A stretch of 64,000 bases of DNA from Oceanobacter antarcticus (GTDB lineage: Bacteria > Pseudomonadota > Gammaproteobacteria > Pseudomonadales > Oceanobacteraceae): assembly GCF_044962685.1 (NCBI RefSeq), contig NZ_JBBKTX010000021.1, forward strand, positions 26,951-90,950. Reading direction: 5' to 3'. Shown piece after piece: positions 35,349-44,268 of this stretch. Made by a program: the position numbers and the translations under genes. The stretch's first letter is position 1. Every line of letters begins with the position of its first letter. Below the pieces are notes generated by a model, which worked only from the letters and a program-made list of their open reading frames with translations, was not told the DNA's origin and did not search any database.

Positions 35349-36086
35349 GTGAATCGGAGCAGTTGCCTCGCCTATACCGAGGTTGAAAAACACAAGGTGG
35401 ATGAGCGTGTGCATGAGCACGCGACTCTGGTCAAGCGTATCGCCCACCACATGATGGCACGGCTACCGGATTCGGTGCAGGTCAACGATCTGATCCAGGC
35501 TGGCATGATTGGCTTGTTGGAAGCGGCGCGTAAATACGATGGCGACAAAGGCGCCAGCTTTGAAACCTATGCAGGCATCCGTATTCGGGGTGCCATGCTG
35601 GATGAAATTCGTCGGGGCGATTGGGCACCACGTTCGGTGCATCGCAACAGCCGCCGGATCAGTGAAGCGATCCAGCAAATAGAAGGTGAAACCGGCCGCG
35701 ATGCGGAAGACAGTGACGTGGCTGAGCGTCTGGGACTGAGTGCCGACGACTATCACGCAATCCTGCGCGACAGCGCTGGATGCCGACTGTTCAGCTATGA
35801 AGAAATGCTCGAAAACAACGACGGTAGTGATGGCGTCGATGCTCTCTTGTCCAACAACGATGATCCATCCCACAGTATCGAACGGGGGGCTTTTCAGCAG
35901 CAGCTGGCGGATGCCATTCGTGGCCTGCCAGAGCGGGAGCAACTGGTGTTATCGCTCTATTATGATGAAGAACTCAACCTCAAGGAAATAGGCGCCGTAC
36001 TGGGAGTGAGTGAAAGCCGGGTGTGCCAGATTCACAGTCAGGCGGCCCATCGATTGAAGGCTCGACTGGGTGGCTGGGCAAGCTGA
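35349..36086 (+). CDS. fliA: Flagellar sigma factor FliA (sigma-28)
   Basis: FliA directs RNA polymerase to late flagellar and chemotaxis promoters. The 245 residues contain region 2 (HATLVKRIAHHMMARLPDSVQVNDLIQAGMIGLLEAARKYD, here described in part), the 2.4 motif YAGIRIRGAMLDEIRRGDWAPRS, and region 4 with LNLKEIGAVLGVSESRVCQIHSQA. It starts at GTG 35349, four bases beyond the flhG stop. Its target consensus is matched by a site upstream of cheY in this same cluster. Confidence 0.96.
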   Translation: MNRSSCLAYTEVEKHKVDERVHEHATLVKRIAHHMMARLPDSVQVNDLIQAGMIGLLEAARKYDGDKGASFETYAGIRIRGAMLDEIRRGDWAPRSVHRNSRRISEAIQQIEGETGRDAEDSDVAERLGLSADDYHAILRDSAGCRLFSYEEMLENNDGSDGVDALLSNNDDPSHSIERGAFQQQLADAIRGLPEREQLVLSLYYDEELNLKEIGAVLGVSESRVCQIHSQAAHRLKARLGGWAS

Positions 36087-36123
36087 ATTTCCCTTGTTTC
36101 TGCGCTACGACAGAGCACTTGTA

Positions 36124-36150
36124 TTCAGTTATTCCCCGTCTGGCCGATAC
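36124..36150 (+). promoter_or_regulatory. Sigma-28 (FliA)-like promoter upstream of cheY
   Basis: TTCAGTTA-N11-GCCGATAC resembles the FliA consensus TAAAGTTT-N11-GCCGATAA at 12 of 16 positions, with the -10 element matching seven of eight. It lies in the 254-base gap after fliA, about 190 bases before cheY. No other promoter in that gap stood out. Confidence 0.5.
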
Positions 36151-36340
36151 CCTTGTCGACAGCATGAAACCGCAGGGATTGCGGTTGTTAGTGGTTGGCC
36201 ATGGCGACAACAGGAAACTCTCCAGGCTTGCTGGATAACCGTCAGACTGGGTCTACACTTGCAGTAGAGTCCTTGAGTACTACGGGTATCAATGGGCATC
36301 AGAAACGGCTTGTTAGAAAAGTCGACTATTGGAGGTCGTT

Positions 36341-36727
36341 TTGGACAAGAACATGAAAATCCTCATCGTTGACGATTTTTCCACGATGAGACGCATCGTT
36401 AAAAATCTGCTGCGCGATCTGGGCTTCACCAATACTGCTGAAGCAGATGATGGATCAACCGCCTTGCCGATGTTGCAGCAAGGTGACTTCGATTTCCTGG
36501 TAACAGACTGGAATATGCCTGGGATGACGGGGATTGATCTGCTCAAAAAGGTGAGGGCAGACGAGCGACTGCGAAGCTTGCCCGTATTGATGGTGACCGC
36601 AGAAGCCAAGCGCGAGCAGATCGTGGCGGCCGCTCAGGCTGGTGTGAACGGTTACGTCGTGAAGCCATTTACTGCTGCAGTGCTCAAGGAAAAGATTGAA
36701 AAAATCTTTGAGCGTGTCGAAAGCTAA
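36341..36727 (+). CDS. cheY: Chemotaxis response regulator CheY
   Basis: CheY, phosphorylated by CheA, binds the flagellar switch (FliM). The product is nearly the Pseudomonas CheY: the acidic pair in LIVDDFSTMRRI, phospho-acceptor Asp56 in LVTDWNMPGMTGIDLL, the switch Thr in VTAEAKREQ and the Lys in VVKPFTA. I start it at TTG 36341, five bases after GGAGG (128 residues); the ATG at 36353 is 17 bases away from that site and so less likely. Confidence 0.94.
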   Translation: MDKNMKILIVDDFSTMRRIVKNLLRDLGFTNTAEADDGSTALPMLQQGDFDFLVTDWNMPGMTGIDLLKKVRADERLRSLPVLMVTAEAKREQIVAAAQAGVNGYVVKPFTAAVLKEKIEKIFERVES

Positions 36728-36742
36728 CTCCGGGGTTTACCC

Positions 36743-37516
36743 ATGTCCGAGAGCAATTCGCAACCACTGGCGCAGTCGACCAGCCTGGCAATGAAAAACC
36801 TGGCGCAGTCGATGGTGGAAAGCATTGAGCGCGGCGAAGTCAGTCATGCGGTGTCCCTGGTGAATCAGCTGAATGATGTACGGGATAAGACCCTGTATGA
36901 AGAAATTGGTCGACTCACCAGAGCACTGCACGAAGCCATCAAAAACCTCAATATTGAATCGCCGGGTGCCGGGTCAGAGATCGAAAGTGCGACCGACAAA
37001 CTTGAGTACGTGATCGAGATGACCAACAAGTCGGCTAATCGCACCATGGATCTGGTGGATGCCGGTATGCCGTTGGCACTTTCCATTCGGGATCGAGCCG
37101 GTTCATTAGGGCAACAATGGCAGCGATTTCTTAACAAGGAACTCAAGCCGGATGAATTCCGGGTATTGTCGCGGGATATCGACGCTTTTTTGACCACCAG
37201 TCAACAGCAATCCGGCGAGTTGAAAGATCAGCTCTCCGAAATTCTACTGGCTCAGGATTTCCAGGATCTGACCGGCCAGGTAATTCAGAAAGTGGCCACG
37301 CTGGTTCGGGATGTGGAAAGTCGGCTGGTCAATCTGGTGGTGATGGCGGGTACGGTCGATTCCATTACGGGTATTACACATGCAGATCTGGAATTGGTTA
37401 AACAAGACGAGGTCTCTGCAATTACTGCTGAAGGCCCACAGATTGATAAAACGGTGGATGGTGTGGTCGCTAGTCAGGATGACGTTGATGACCTGTTGTC
37501 CAGTTTGGGTTTTTAA
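36743..37516 (+). CDS. cheZ: CheY-P phosphatase CheZ
   Basis: CheZ dephosphorylates CheY-P. The 257 residues form the long helical hairpin of the family, with the catalytic region QDFQDLTGQVIQKV (about 172-185), where the Gln that attacks CheY-P resides, and a C-terminal peptide DDVDDLLSSLGF that in E. coli tethers CheZ to CheY. It begins 15 bases after cheY and ends 12 bases before cheA. Confidence 0.94.
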   Translation: MSESNSQPLAQSTSLAMKNLAQSMVESIERGEVSHAVSLVNQLNDVRDKTLYEEIGRLTRALHEAIKNLNIESPGAGSEIESATDKLEYVIEMTNKSANRTMDLVDAGMPLALSIRDRAGSLGQQWQRFLNKELKPDEFRVLSRDIDAFLTTSQQQSGELKDQLSEILLAQDFQDLTGQVIQKVATLVRDVESRLVNLVVMAGTVDSITGITHADLELVKQDEVSAITAEGPQIDKTVDGVVASQDDVDDLLSSLGF

Positions 37517-37528
37517 AGGGGCAGATGA

Positions 37529-39787
37529 ATGAGCTTCGATGCTGATGAAGAGATCCTCCAGGATTTCCTGGTAGAGGCTGGCGAGATTATCGAGCTGTTA
37601 TCCGAACAGTTGGTCGATCTCGAGCAGCGTCCGGATGACAAGGATCTGCTCAATGCTATCTTTCGCGGTTTTCATACCGTCAAAGGAGGAGCCGGGTTTT
37701 TACAGCTGTCGCCGCTGGTGGATTGCTGTCATGCCGCAGAAAACGTGTTCGATACCCTGCGTAATGGCCTGCGTGGGGTCAATGCCGATCTTATGGATGT
37801 GGTACTGCAGGCGCTGGATTGCGTGAACGAAATGTTTGATGACGTTCGTGCCAGCCGCCCGCCGCAGTCAGCCGATCCTGGCTTGATACACCAATTGCAT
37901 TTGCTGGCGGAGCCCGAGTCCGGGGATGCTGAAGTTGTGGGTGGTGTTACTGAGCCTGTGAACGACACCAAGGCCGCAGAAACAGTGACTGTCAGCGGAG
38001 CAAATCCTGCGGCTGGGTTGGTCGATGACCACGATATTACCGACGATGAATTTGAACAGCTGTTGACGGCACTGGATGGTGACGCCGTTGCACCAGTAGC
38101 ACCAGCGCCAACCTCATCTGTGTCAGAGCCAGCGGCTGACGACGACGACCTGTTTGACTTGCCGGCGGTTTCGGCGACGAGTGGCGATGAAATTACCGAA
38201 GATGAATTTGAAGCCCTGCTGGATCAGATTCATGGCAAGGGCAAGCACAGCAGCACTCCGGTGTCGCCAGCAGATGACGCATCCTGCGAGCGGGAAACAA
38301 CATCAGAAAGCAGTGAGCCAGAGGATATTTCCCGGTCTGCGGATCTGATTACCGATTCTGAATTTGAAGAATTGCTCGATCGTCTGCATGGCAAGGGCAA
38401 GCACACGTTTGCTGGTGCAGATGACAGCGAGGCGGCAGTAACACCTGCTCTACCGCCGGCTGCGTCTGGCGCTGCAGAAACAGCGGTCCCTGTCGCCCAG
38501 CCTGAGCCGGTCAAGGCCGTTGTGCCAACGCCGATCAGTGCTGCGGTCAAACCGGCGACAAAAGCCGCCGACAGCGGACGCAAGGCAGTGGAGAAAGACT
38601 CGTCCTCGGAAACAACCGTCAGGGTCGATACCAAGCGCCTTGACGATATTATGAACATGGTTGGCGAGCTGGTGCTGGTGCGTAATCGTCTGGTACGGCT
38701 GGGCCTGAAGAGCCAGGATGAATCCATGGCCAAGGCGGTGGCTAATCTGGATGTGGTAACGGGCGATTTACAGTCGTCGGTGATGAAAACCCGGATGCAG
38801 CCGATCAAAAAAGTGTTTGGTCGTTTTCCTCGTGTGGTGCGTGATTTGGCCCGGCAACTGAAAAAAGAAATTAATCTGGAATTGCGCGGCGAAGACACGG
38901 ATCTGGATAAAAACCTGGTTGAAGCATTGGCAGACCCGCTGGTTCACTTGGTGCGGAATTCTGTCGACCATGGTGTCGAGACACCCGCAGAACGGGAACA
39001 GGCAGGTAAACCACGCGTCGGGCTGGTGATTCTGTCGGCGGAGCAGGAAGGTGATCATATCCTGCTGCAGATTCAGGATGACGGCAAGGGCATGGACGCC
39101 GAAGTACTGCGCAGCAAGGCGGTGGAAAAAAATGTCATGGATCAGGATGCTGCTGACCGGCTGACGGAGCAGGATTGTTTTAACCTGATTTTTGCTCCGG
39201 GTTTTTCGACCAAGGAAGAAATATCCGATGTCTCGGGCCGTGGCGTGGGCATGGACGTGGTGAAAACCAAGATTACCCAGCTCAATGGCATTATCAGTAT
39301 TGATTCCAAGCCAGGAGCAGGTACAACCATCCGTATCAAAGTGCCGTTGACGCTGGCGATTATGCCGACCTTGATGGTGATGCTGAAAAACCAGGCGTTC
39401 GCCTTCCCGTTGGTCAGCGTCAACGAAATTTTCCATCTCGACCTGACCCAGACCAATATCGTTGATGGTCAGGAAGTGGTGGTGGTGCGTAACCGGCCGA
39501 TTCCGCTGTTTCATCTCAAGCGTTGGCTGATTCGTGGCGAGGCCAGTTCTGGCGCAGATGCCAGTGGACATGTGGTGGTGGTCTCGGTGGGCACCAAGAG
39601 CGTCGGATTTGTGGTGGATCAGTTGATTGGGCAAGAAGAGGTGGTGATCAAGCCGCTTGGTAAAATGCTGCAAGGCACGGCGGGTATGGCTGGAGCCACC
39701 ATTACTGGTGATGGCCGTATTGCTCTGATTCTGGATATACCCAGCATGCTGAATCGTTACGCTGCACGTCATTCTTCGGCGGCTTGA
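37529..39787 (+). CDS. cheA: Chemotaxis histidine kinase CheA with three repeated acidic motifs
   Basis: The 752-residue kinase has P1 with His49 in FRGFHTVKGGAGFL, a long linker (about 130-360), then P3 dimerisation (VDTKRLDDIMNMVGELVLVRN, from 366), P4 ATPase (HLVRNSVDHGVE, DDGKGMD, GRGVGMDVV) and P5 (CheW-like). No conventional P2 domain is apparent. Instead the linker holds three copies of the motif I-T-x-x-E-F-E-x-L-L at residues 170, 222 and 274, exactly 52 apart, the second and third followed by HGKGKH. These look like the CheY-binding peptide of FliM and may replace P2. It precedes cheB by 58 bases, with a CCCGGC-ATT-GCCGGG hairpin between. Confidence 0.95.
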   Translation: MSFDADEEILQDFLVEAGEIIELLSEQLVDLEQRPDDKDLLNAIFRGFHTVKGGAGFLQLSPLVDCCHAAENVFDTLRNGLRGVNADLMDVVLQALDCVNEMFDDVRASRPPQSADPGLIHQLHLLAEPESGDAEVVGGVTEPVNDTKAAETVTVSGANPAAGLVDDHDITDDEFEQLLTALDGDAVAPVAPAPTSSVSEPAADDDDLFDLPAVSATSGDEITEDEFEALLDQIHGKGKHSSTPVSPADDASCERETTSESSEPEDISRSADLITDSEFEELLDRLHGKGKHTFAGADDSEAAVTPALPPAASGAAETAVPVAQPEPVKAVVPTPISAAVKPATKAADSGRKAVEKDSSSETTVRVDTKRLDDIMNMVGELVLVRNRLVRLGLKSQDESMAKAVANLDVVTGDLQSSVMKTRMQPIKKVFGRFPRVVRDLARQLKKEINLELRGEDTDLDKNLVEALADPLVHLVRNSVDHGVETPAEREQAGKPRVGLVILSAEQEGDHILLQIQDDGKGMDAEVLRSKAVEKNVMDQDAADRLTEQDCFNLIFAPGFSTKEEISDVSGRGVGMDVVKTKITQLNGIISIDSKPGAGTTIRIKVPLTLAIMPTLMVMLKNQAFAFPLVSVNEIFHLDLTQTNIVDGQEVVVVRNRPIPLFHLKRWLIRGEASSGADASGHVVVVSVGTKSVGFVVDQLIGQEEVVIKPLGKMLQGTAGMAGATITGDGRIALILDIPSMLNRYAARHSSAA

Positions 39788-39845
39788 TCGCCACATTCTC
39801 TTTTGCAGAAACCCGGCATTGCCGGGCTAATGGGACTTCACGACT

Positions 39846-41000
39846 ATGGCCATTCGTGTGCTGGTGGTAGATGACTCCGGCTTTTTTCGCCGCAGGGTTG
39901 CCGACATTATAAATGCTGATCCGCGCATGACGGTTATTGGCGACGCTTCTAACGGTCGTGAGGCTATTGAGCTGAATGATTCCCTCAAGCCCGATGTAAT
40001 TACCATGGATTACGAGATGCCAGTGATGGATGGCATTACCTCGCTGCGTAATATCATGATACGGCGGCCGGTGCCGGTGTTGATGTTTTCGTCTCTGACC
40101 TTTGAGGGTGCCAGGGTCACTCTGGATGCCCTGGATGCGGGTGCCCTGGATTATCTGCCGAAAAATTTTGATGCGGTGGCCAAAGGCACAGCGGACATGC
40201 GGCGGCAATTGACCGAAAAAATTGTCGCGGTGTCTGCCTGCCGTATGGGTCGACAGGACAAGATGGCCGAGCCGTCAGTGACAACCAGCAAGGCGGTAGC
40301 GGAAGTGCCGGTTACGTCAGCGCCGCTCGTGACAGTTGCTCCTGCGGTAACCGTGGCATCCGGTACCGTCCGGGCTGACCGGGATCAGGCACTTGCGCCA
40401 GCAGTCCGGGAGTCTGCTCCTAAACAGTTGAAGGGAGTGGAGCTGGTACTGATCGGTACTTCTACCGGCGGTCCTGCGGCATTGCAGACATTGTTCAAAA
40501 GTTTGCCGGCCAACTTTCGTAAACCGGTGATTATTATTCAGCACATGCCGGCATCGTTTACTCAGGCATTTGCCGAACGCCTTAACAGCATCAGTTCCCT
40601 CAACGTCAAGGAGGCAAAGGATGGTGATCGGATTGTTCCCGGTCACGTTTACGTTGCACCGGGCGGGATGCAGCTGATGGTTGAAAGCCGCGGGCAAGCG
40701 GCTATCCGCATTCGCGAAAGTGATGAACGAGTGAATTATCGCCCTAGTGTGGATATTGCCTTTGCATCAGCAGCCAAGCATTTTGGTGCCAGTGCTCTCG
40801 GTGTTGTGCTCACTGGTATGGGCGCAGACGGCAGAGAAGGTGCACGGCTGATGAAAGCAAGCGGTGGCCATATCTGGGCCCAGGACGAGGCCAGCAGTGT
40901 GATTTATGGCATGCCGATGGCGGTTACCAAGGCTGGCTATGTGGATGATGTGGTTGCGCTCAAGGATGTCGGGCTCAAGTTGGCCACCGAGCTGGTTTGA
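39846..41000 (+). CDS. cheB: Chemoreceptor methylesterase CheB
   Basis: CheB removes methyl groups from receptor glutamates when phosphorylated by CheA. The 384-residue product has a receiver domain (acidic pair in LVVDDSGFFRRR, Asp55 in ITMDYEMPVMDG), an Ala/Val/Thr-rich linker (about 145-195) and the esterase domain with catalytic Ser in IGTSTGGPAAL, His in IIQHMPASFTQAFAERL and Asp in VLTGMGADGREGA. CheR is not encoded in this window, so it must be elsewhere. Confidence 0.95.
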   Translation: MAIRVLVVDDSGFFRRRVADIINADPRMTVIGDASNGREAIELNDSLKPDVITMDYEMPVMDGITSLRNIMIRRPVPVLMFSSLTFEGARVTLDALDAGALDYLPKNFDAVAKGTADMRRQLTEKIVAVSACRMGRQDKMAEPSVTTSKAVAEVPVTSAPLVTVAPAVTVASGTVRADRDQALAPAVRESAPKQLKGVELVLIGTSTGGPAALQTLFKSLPANFRKPVIIIQHMPASFTQAFAERLNSISSLNVKEAKDGDRIVPGHVYVAPGGMQLMVESRGQAAIRIRESDERVNYRPSVDIAFASAAKHFGASALGVVLTGMGADGREGARLMKASGGHIWAQDEASSVIYGMPMAVTKAGYVDDVVALKDVGLKLATELV

Positions 41001-41109
41001 TTGCATCTTGCTTTGCAGGTTGGTCGACATCTGTGCGGCATCCTGAAACGACGAATTGGCAACCAGCGGCAAAGTGTTTCCGCGCTGCCGTTAACCTGAG
41101 GTAATCAGA

Positions 41110-41898
41110 GTGCGAGTCTGGTCGATTGCAAATCAGAAAGGTGGCGTGGGTAAAACCACCAGCGTGGTAACGCTGGGTGGCTTGCTTGGTCAGCGTGGCC
41201 ACCGGGTATTGCTGGTGGATCTGGATCCTCACGGCTCACTGTCGAGCTATTTCAAACTCGATCCTGACAGTCTTGAGCACAGTATGTATCAATTGTTTTT
41301 TAACAATAATTGCAAAAATCGCGATTATATCGGCCAGGTGATCCGACCGACGAGTTTACGGAATGTGCATTTATTGCCTGCGGCGACCTCGTTGGCAACG
41401 CTGGAGCGCCAGGTCAGTGGCCAGGAAGGCATGGGTCTGGTGTTGTCACGCTCACTGGCTCAGGTATGGGATGAGTACGACTATGCCTTACTGGATACGC
41501 CACCGATTTTGGGAGTGCTGATGGTGAATGCCCTGGCGGCTTGCCAGCAGCTGGTGGTTCCGACCCAGACCGAACATTTGGCGCTGAAAGGGCTGGAACG
41601 TATGGTGCACACCTTAAAAATGGTGATGCGTTCACAACGGCGGGAATTGCCGTACCTGATTGTGCCGACACTGTTTGACCGTCGTACCCTGGCTTCGGTG
41701 ACGACGCTGAAAGAGATGCGTCGTATCTATCGTGACAAGCTGTCACCGGAGCCGATCCCGGTGGATACCCGCTTGCGTGATGCCAGTCAGCTGGGTCTGT
41801 TTCCTCATCAGCTGGAAGACGAAAGCCGGGGAGTTCGCGCCTATCGCCATTTACTCAGCTTGCTGGATAACGAGATTGAGAAGGCGAACCATGGTTGA
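41110..41898 (+). CDS. parC: ParA-like polar array ATPase ParC
   Basis: In Vibrio and Pseudomonas this ParA-family ATPase localises chemotaxis arrays to the cell pole. The 262-residue product starts MRVWSIANQKGGVGKTT with an intact Walker A, followed by LLVDLDPHGSLSSYF, LDTPPILGVLMVNAL and VPTQTEHLALKGLERM. It starts at GTG 41110 after GAGGTAATCAGA. Context between cheB and the CheW-like ParP homologue distinguishes it from plasmid or chromosome-segregation ParA. Its last eight bases overlap the next gene. The symbol refers to the chemotaxis ParC, not topoisomerase IV. Confidence 0.9.
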   Translation: MRVWSIANQKGGVGKTTSVVTLGGLLGQRGHRVLLVDLDPHGSLSSYFKLDPDSLEHSMYQLFFNNNCKNRDYIGQVIRPTSLRNVHLLPAATSLATLERQVSGQEGMGLVLSRSLAQVWDEYDYALLDTPPILGVLMVNALAACQQLVVPTQTEHLALKGLERMVHTLKMVMRSQRRELPYLIVPTLFDRRTLASVTTLKEMRRIYRDKLSPEPIPVDTRLRDASQLGLFPHQLEDESRGVRAYRHLLSLLDNEIEKANHG

Positions 41899-42241
41899 TA
41901 CGAGTCTGTGTGTTGATGGTGTGGTGTCGGGTTATCTGGATACCTTGCTGGCGGACAGCGCAACGGTTGAAACCGATTGGGATAGCTTGCTGGCGCAAGC
42001 CATATCAGTGCCACACGATAAGGTGAAGCCGGCCAGTCTGCTGTGCCATAGCAGCTCGTTGCGTCCGGGAATGGCACTGGTGCCGTTACAACCTTGTGGC
42101 GGCAGTCGTCCACGAGGGCTGCCGCTGCAATTGCTGGACAGCTTGTCGTTGTTGCGCCAGTTGCCGCGTGGCACCCGCTTACAGCAGCAGGTACTGCAGT
42201 CTTGCGGACAGTTGATGCTTAGGCTTGATTTGTGCGGGTGA
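41891..42241 (+). CDS. Unrecognised 116-residue protein between parC and parP
   Basis: I do not recognise this family. The ATG at 41891 overlaps the parC stop by eight bases and the stop overlaps the parP start (TGATG), so it is embedded in the coupled parC-parP unit. The frame is open further upstream within parC, but that part is only a shadow. Its N terminus, VDGVVSGYLDTLLADSA, closely parallels the ParP N terminus VDGVLQDYLDDLLGLDD. The middle (about 45-75) is Pro/Gly-rich and the end is Leu/Gln-rich and probably helical (LLDSLSLLRQLPRGTRLQQQ). No membrane segment or catalytic motif is seen. A role in polar array placement is inference from position and the shared motif. Confidence 0.72.
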   Translation: MVDTSLCVDGVVSGYLDTLLADSATVETDWDSLLAQAISVPHDKVKPASLLCHSSSLRPGMALVPLQPCGGSRPRGLPLQLLDSLSLLRQLPRGTRLQQQVLQSCGQLMLRLDLCG

Positions 42242-43239
42242 TGTCAATGGCCACTAAAAAACGACAAAACCTGGTTGATGGTGTACTGCAGGACTATCTG
42301 GATGATTTGCTGGGGCTGGATGATGTATTTGCCGACCCGGCTTCTGATGCTTCCGCTGTTGATAACTCCGGTGACACGGTGGGGGGGGTGCAACCCTGCG
42401 TCCTTCCTGATCCCTTTGCACCGGCCAAGATGAGTATTGCTGTCGACGCAATATTGGTGCCCGGCGCGGCCAAAAACGTCGATGTTTCCCAGCCTGCCGG
42501 TCTGCCACGGTTTGCCGATCCACCGGCTGAATTGACGCCGCCTTTGCCGGATCTTGCGGTGGCGAAAGAAGTGGCTGTTGCAGTGCCTGCACTGACAATC
42601 CCTGACCTGGCCACAGTACCGGCAATGGTGGTGCCACATGATGTCATTCAGTCAGTCAGCGTGGAGCCAGCGAATGTCACCCTGAATCCAAGCCGATCCA
42701 CTGAAGTTGCTGACACGGAACATCGTCATGAACTTGACGGAAAATCCGATCTGGCGTCGTTAAATTGGCAATCAGGTAACGGCGTCGACTGTCTGCTATT
42801 TACGGTATCTGGATTAAAACTGGCCATTCCCCTGCCTTTACTGGGTGGGGTTCACAAGGTGAATGAGCGTGTGACGCCTCTGTTTGGCCAGGCCAGCTGG
42901 TCGCTGGGGGTGTGGCAAGGGGATGATCTCAAGCTGACCATCATCGACAGTGCCCAGCTGATCATGCCGGAGCGTGGCACTCGACTGGCCGACGACGGTT
43001 ACGATTATTTTATTCAGCTGGATCGATCCCCATGGGCTCTGGCCTGTCAGGATATTCTCGATACCGTCAAACTGGATAACAACGCCATCAAGTGGCGCGG
43101 AGAGGCCAGCAAGCGCCGTTGGCTGGCAGGTACGGTAATCAAGGAAATGTGTGCCTTGATCGATGTGCCCGGGCTGCTGCAATTATTGGAAAACAGTCGC
43201 CGTAAAGGTTCTCTCAACGAGGGCGCTCACGTCCGTTGA
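42241..43239 (+). CDS. parP: CheW-domain polar array protein ParP
   Basis: ParP links ParC to CheA-containing arrays in Vibrio and relatives. The product has a short N-terminal motif (VDGVLQDYLDDLLGLDD, about 11-27), a long low-complexity Pro/Ala/Val linker (about 30-170), and a C-terminal CheW-like (AIF) domain (about 180-320, with LLFTVSGLKLAIPLPLLGGV). ATG 42241 overlaps the previous stop; ATG 42247 and GTG 42232 are alternatives, so the first few residues are uncertain (332 residues as called). Its place between parC and cheW is the conserved one. Confidence 0.86.
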   Translation: MSMATKKRQNLVDGVLQDYLDDLLGLDDVFADPASDASAVDNSGDTVGGVQPCVLPDPFAPAKMSIAVDAILVPGAAKNVDVSQPAGLPRFADPPAELTPPLPDLAVAKEVAVAVPALTIPDLATVPAMVVPHDVIQSVSVEPANVTLNPSRSTEVADTEHRHELDGKSDLASLNWQSGNGVDCLLFTVSGLKLAIPLPLLGGVHKVNERVTPLFGQASWSLGVWQGDDLKLTIIDSAQLIMPERGTRLADDGYDYFIQLDRSPWALACQDILDTVKLDNNAIKWRGEASKRRWLAGTVIKEMCALIDVPGLLQLLENSRRKGSLNEGAHVR

Positions 43240-43377
43240 ACCCGCAAATTCTCCAGCTGTGTGAGTGTCACAATATTTCTTTCCTTCCAACTGGTACACA
43301 TTGTGCTCTGATCTATAGTTAAGAGCGGTTCGTCATGTTTACGTCAGACTGCGGCCTTTCTTTGTGAGGATGTTTTT

Positions 43378-43860
43378 ATGTCAGCGATTGCCGGAAATAA
43401 AAGTGCAGAAGATCCCGTACTGCAGTGGGTCACTTTTCGATTGGAGAACGAGAGTTACGGCATCAATGTGATGCAGGTGCAGGAAGTATTGCGCTACACC
43501 GAGATTGCCCCGGTACCGGGTGCGCCGCCTTATGTACTGGGTATTATTAATTTGCGCGGGAATGTGGTCACAGTTATCGACACCCGCTTGCGATTTTCTT
43601 TGCCGGGCGCTGATACCACGGATCAGACTCGTATTGTGATTATCGAAGCGGAAAATCAGGTGGTCGGGATTCTGGTCGATGCGGTCGCCGAGGTGGTGTA
43701 TTTACGCCAGTCAGAAATAGAAACGACCCCGTCTGTGGGAAATGAGGAGAGCGCCAAGTTTATTCAGGGTGTTTGCCATAAAAATGAAGAGCTGCTGATC
43801 CTGGTCGATCTGGAAAAGTTGATGACCGATGAAGAATGGTCAGAGTTACAGGGCCTGTAA
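43378..43860 (+). CDS. cheW: Chemotaxis coupling protein CheW
   Basis: CheW bridges chemoreceptors and CheA. The 160 residues make a single CheW domain: WVTFRLENESYGINVMQVQEVLR, APPYVLGIINLRGNVVTVIDTR and VGILVDAVAEVVYLRQSEIE, ending with LVDLEKLM. ATG 43378 follows TGAGGATG. The 138-base gap before it is larger than others in the cluster and might hold an extra promoter, though none was convincing. Confidence 0.96.
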   Translation: MSAIAGNKSAEDPVLQWVTFRLENESYGINVMQVQEVLRYTEIAPVPGAPPYVLGIINLRGNVVTVIDTRLRFSLPGADTTDQTRIVIIEAENQVVGILVDAVAEVVYLRQSEIETTPSVGNEESAKFIQGVCHKNEELLILVDLEKLMTDEEWSELQGL

Positions 43861-43878
43861 GGCCTGAAGGACGTCATC

Positions 43879-44268
43879 ATGTTGCCTATCTCGTTTGAAC
43901 AAGTCGGGTTGTTGGCTGCCGTTGTTGCGCTGGTGATCGGGCTGGTTGCGCTTGCCCGCGTGCGTTCTGTGCTGGTTCGGCTGGAAAAACGTTGCGCCAC
44001 ACAGAACAGCGAGCTGGTACTGTTACAACAGAATCAGCAAGCCATGAATCAGAGCGTGGTGGGCATGGGCAAAAAAATCCGTCACTTGACCCAACGGTTG
44101 GGTGAGGCCGAACAACGTAATCTGTTTACGCCCGGAGATGAAGCCTCTTATCAGCAGGCGGCTCGGTTGGTGAGCCTGGGTGCCAGTGCCGGAGAGCTAA
44201 TGGATCATTGTGGTATGGCTCGTGCGGAAGCAGAGCTGTTGGTGACATTGAAAGGGCGTGCCCATTAA
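43879..44268 (+). CDS. DUF2802 membrane-anchored coiled-coil protein
   Basis: The 129-residue product has one N-terminal membrane helix (about 7-28), a coiled-coil stretch rich in Gln/Arg (about 35-80) and a small C-terminal domain (YQQAARLVSLGASAGELMDHCGMARAEAELLVTLK) resembling a DNA-binding-type helix pair, the layout of DUF2802. The family is found after cheW in Pseudomonas-type flagellar clusters. Its function is not established. It begins 18 bases after cheW. Confidence 0.85.
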   Translation: MLPISFEQVGLLAAVVALVIGLVALARVRSVLVRLEKRCATQNSELVLLQQNQQAMNQSVVGMGKKIRHLTQRLGEAEQRNLFTPGDEASYQQAARLVSLGASAGELMDHCGMARAEAELLVTLKGRAH

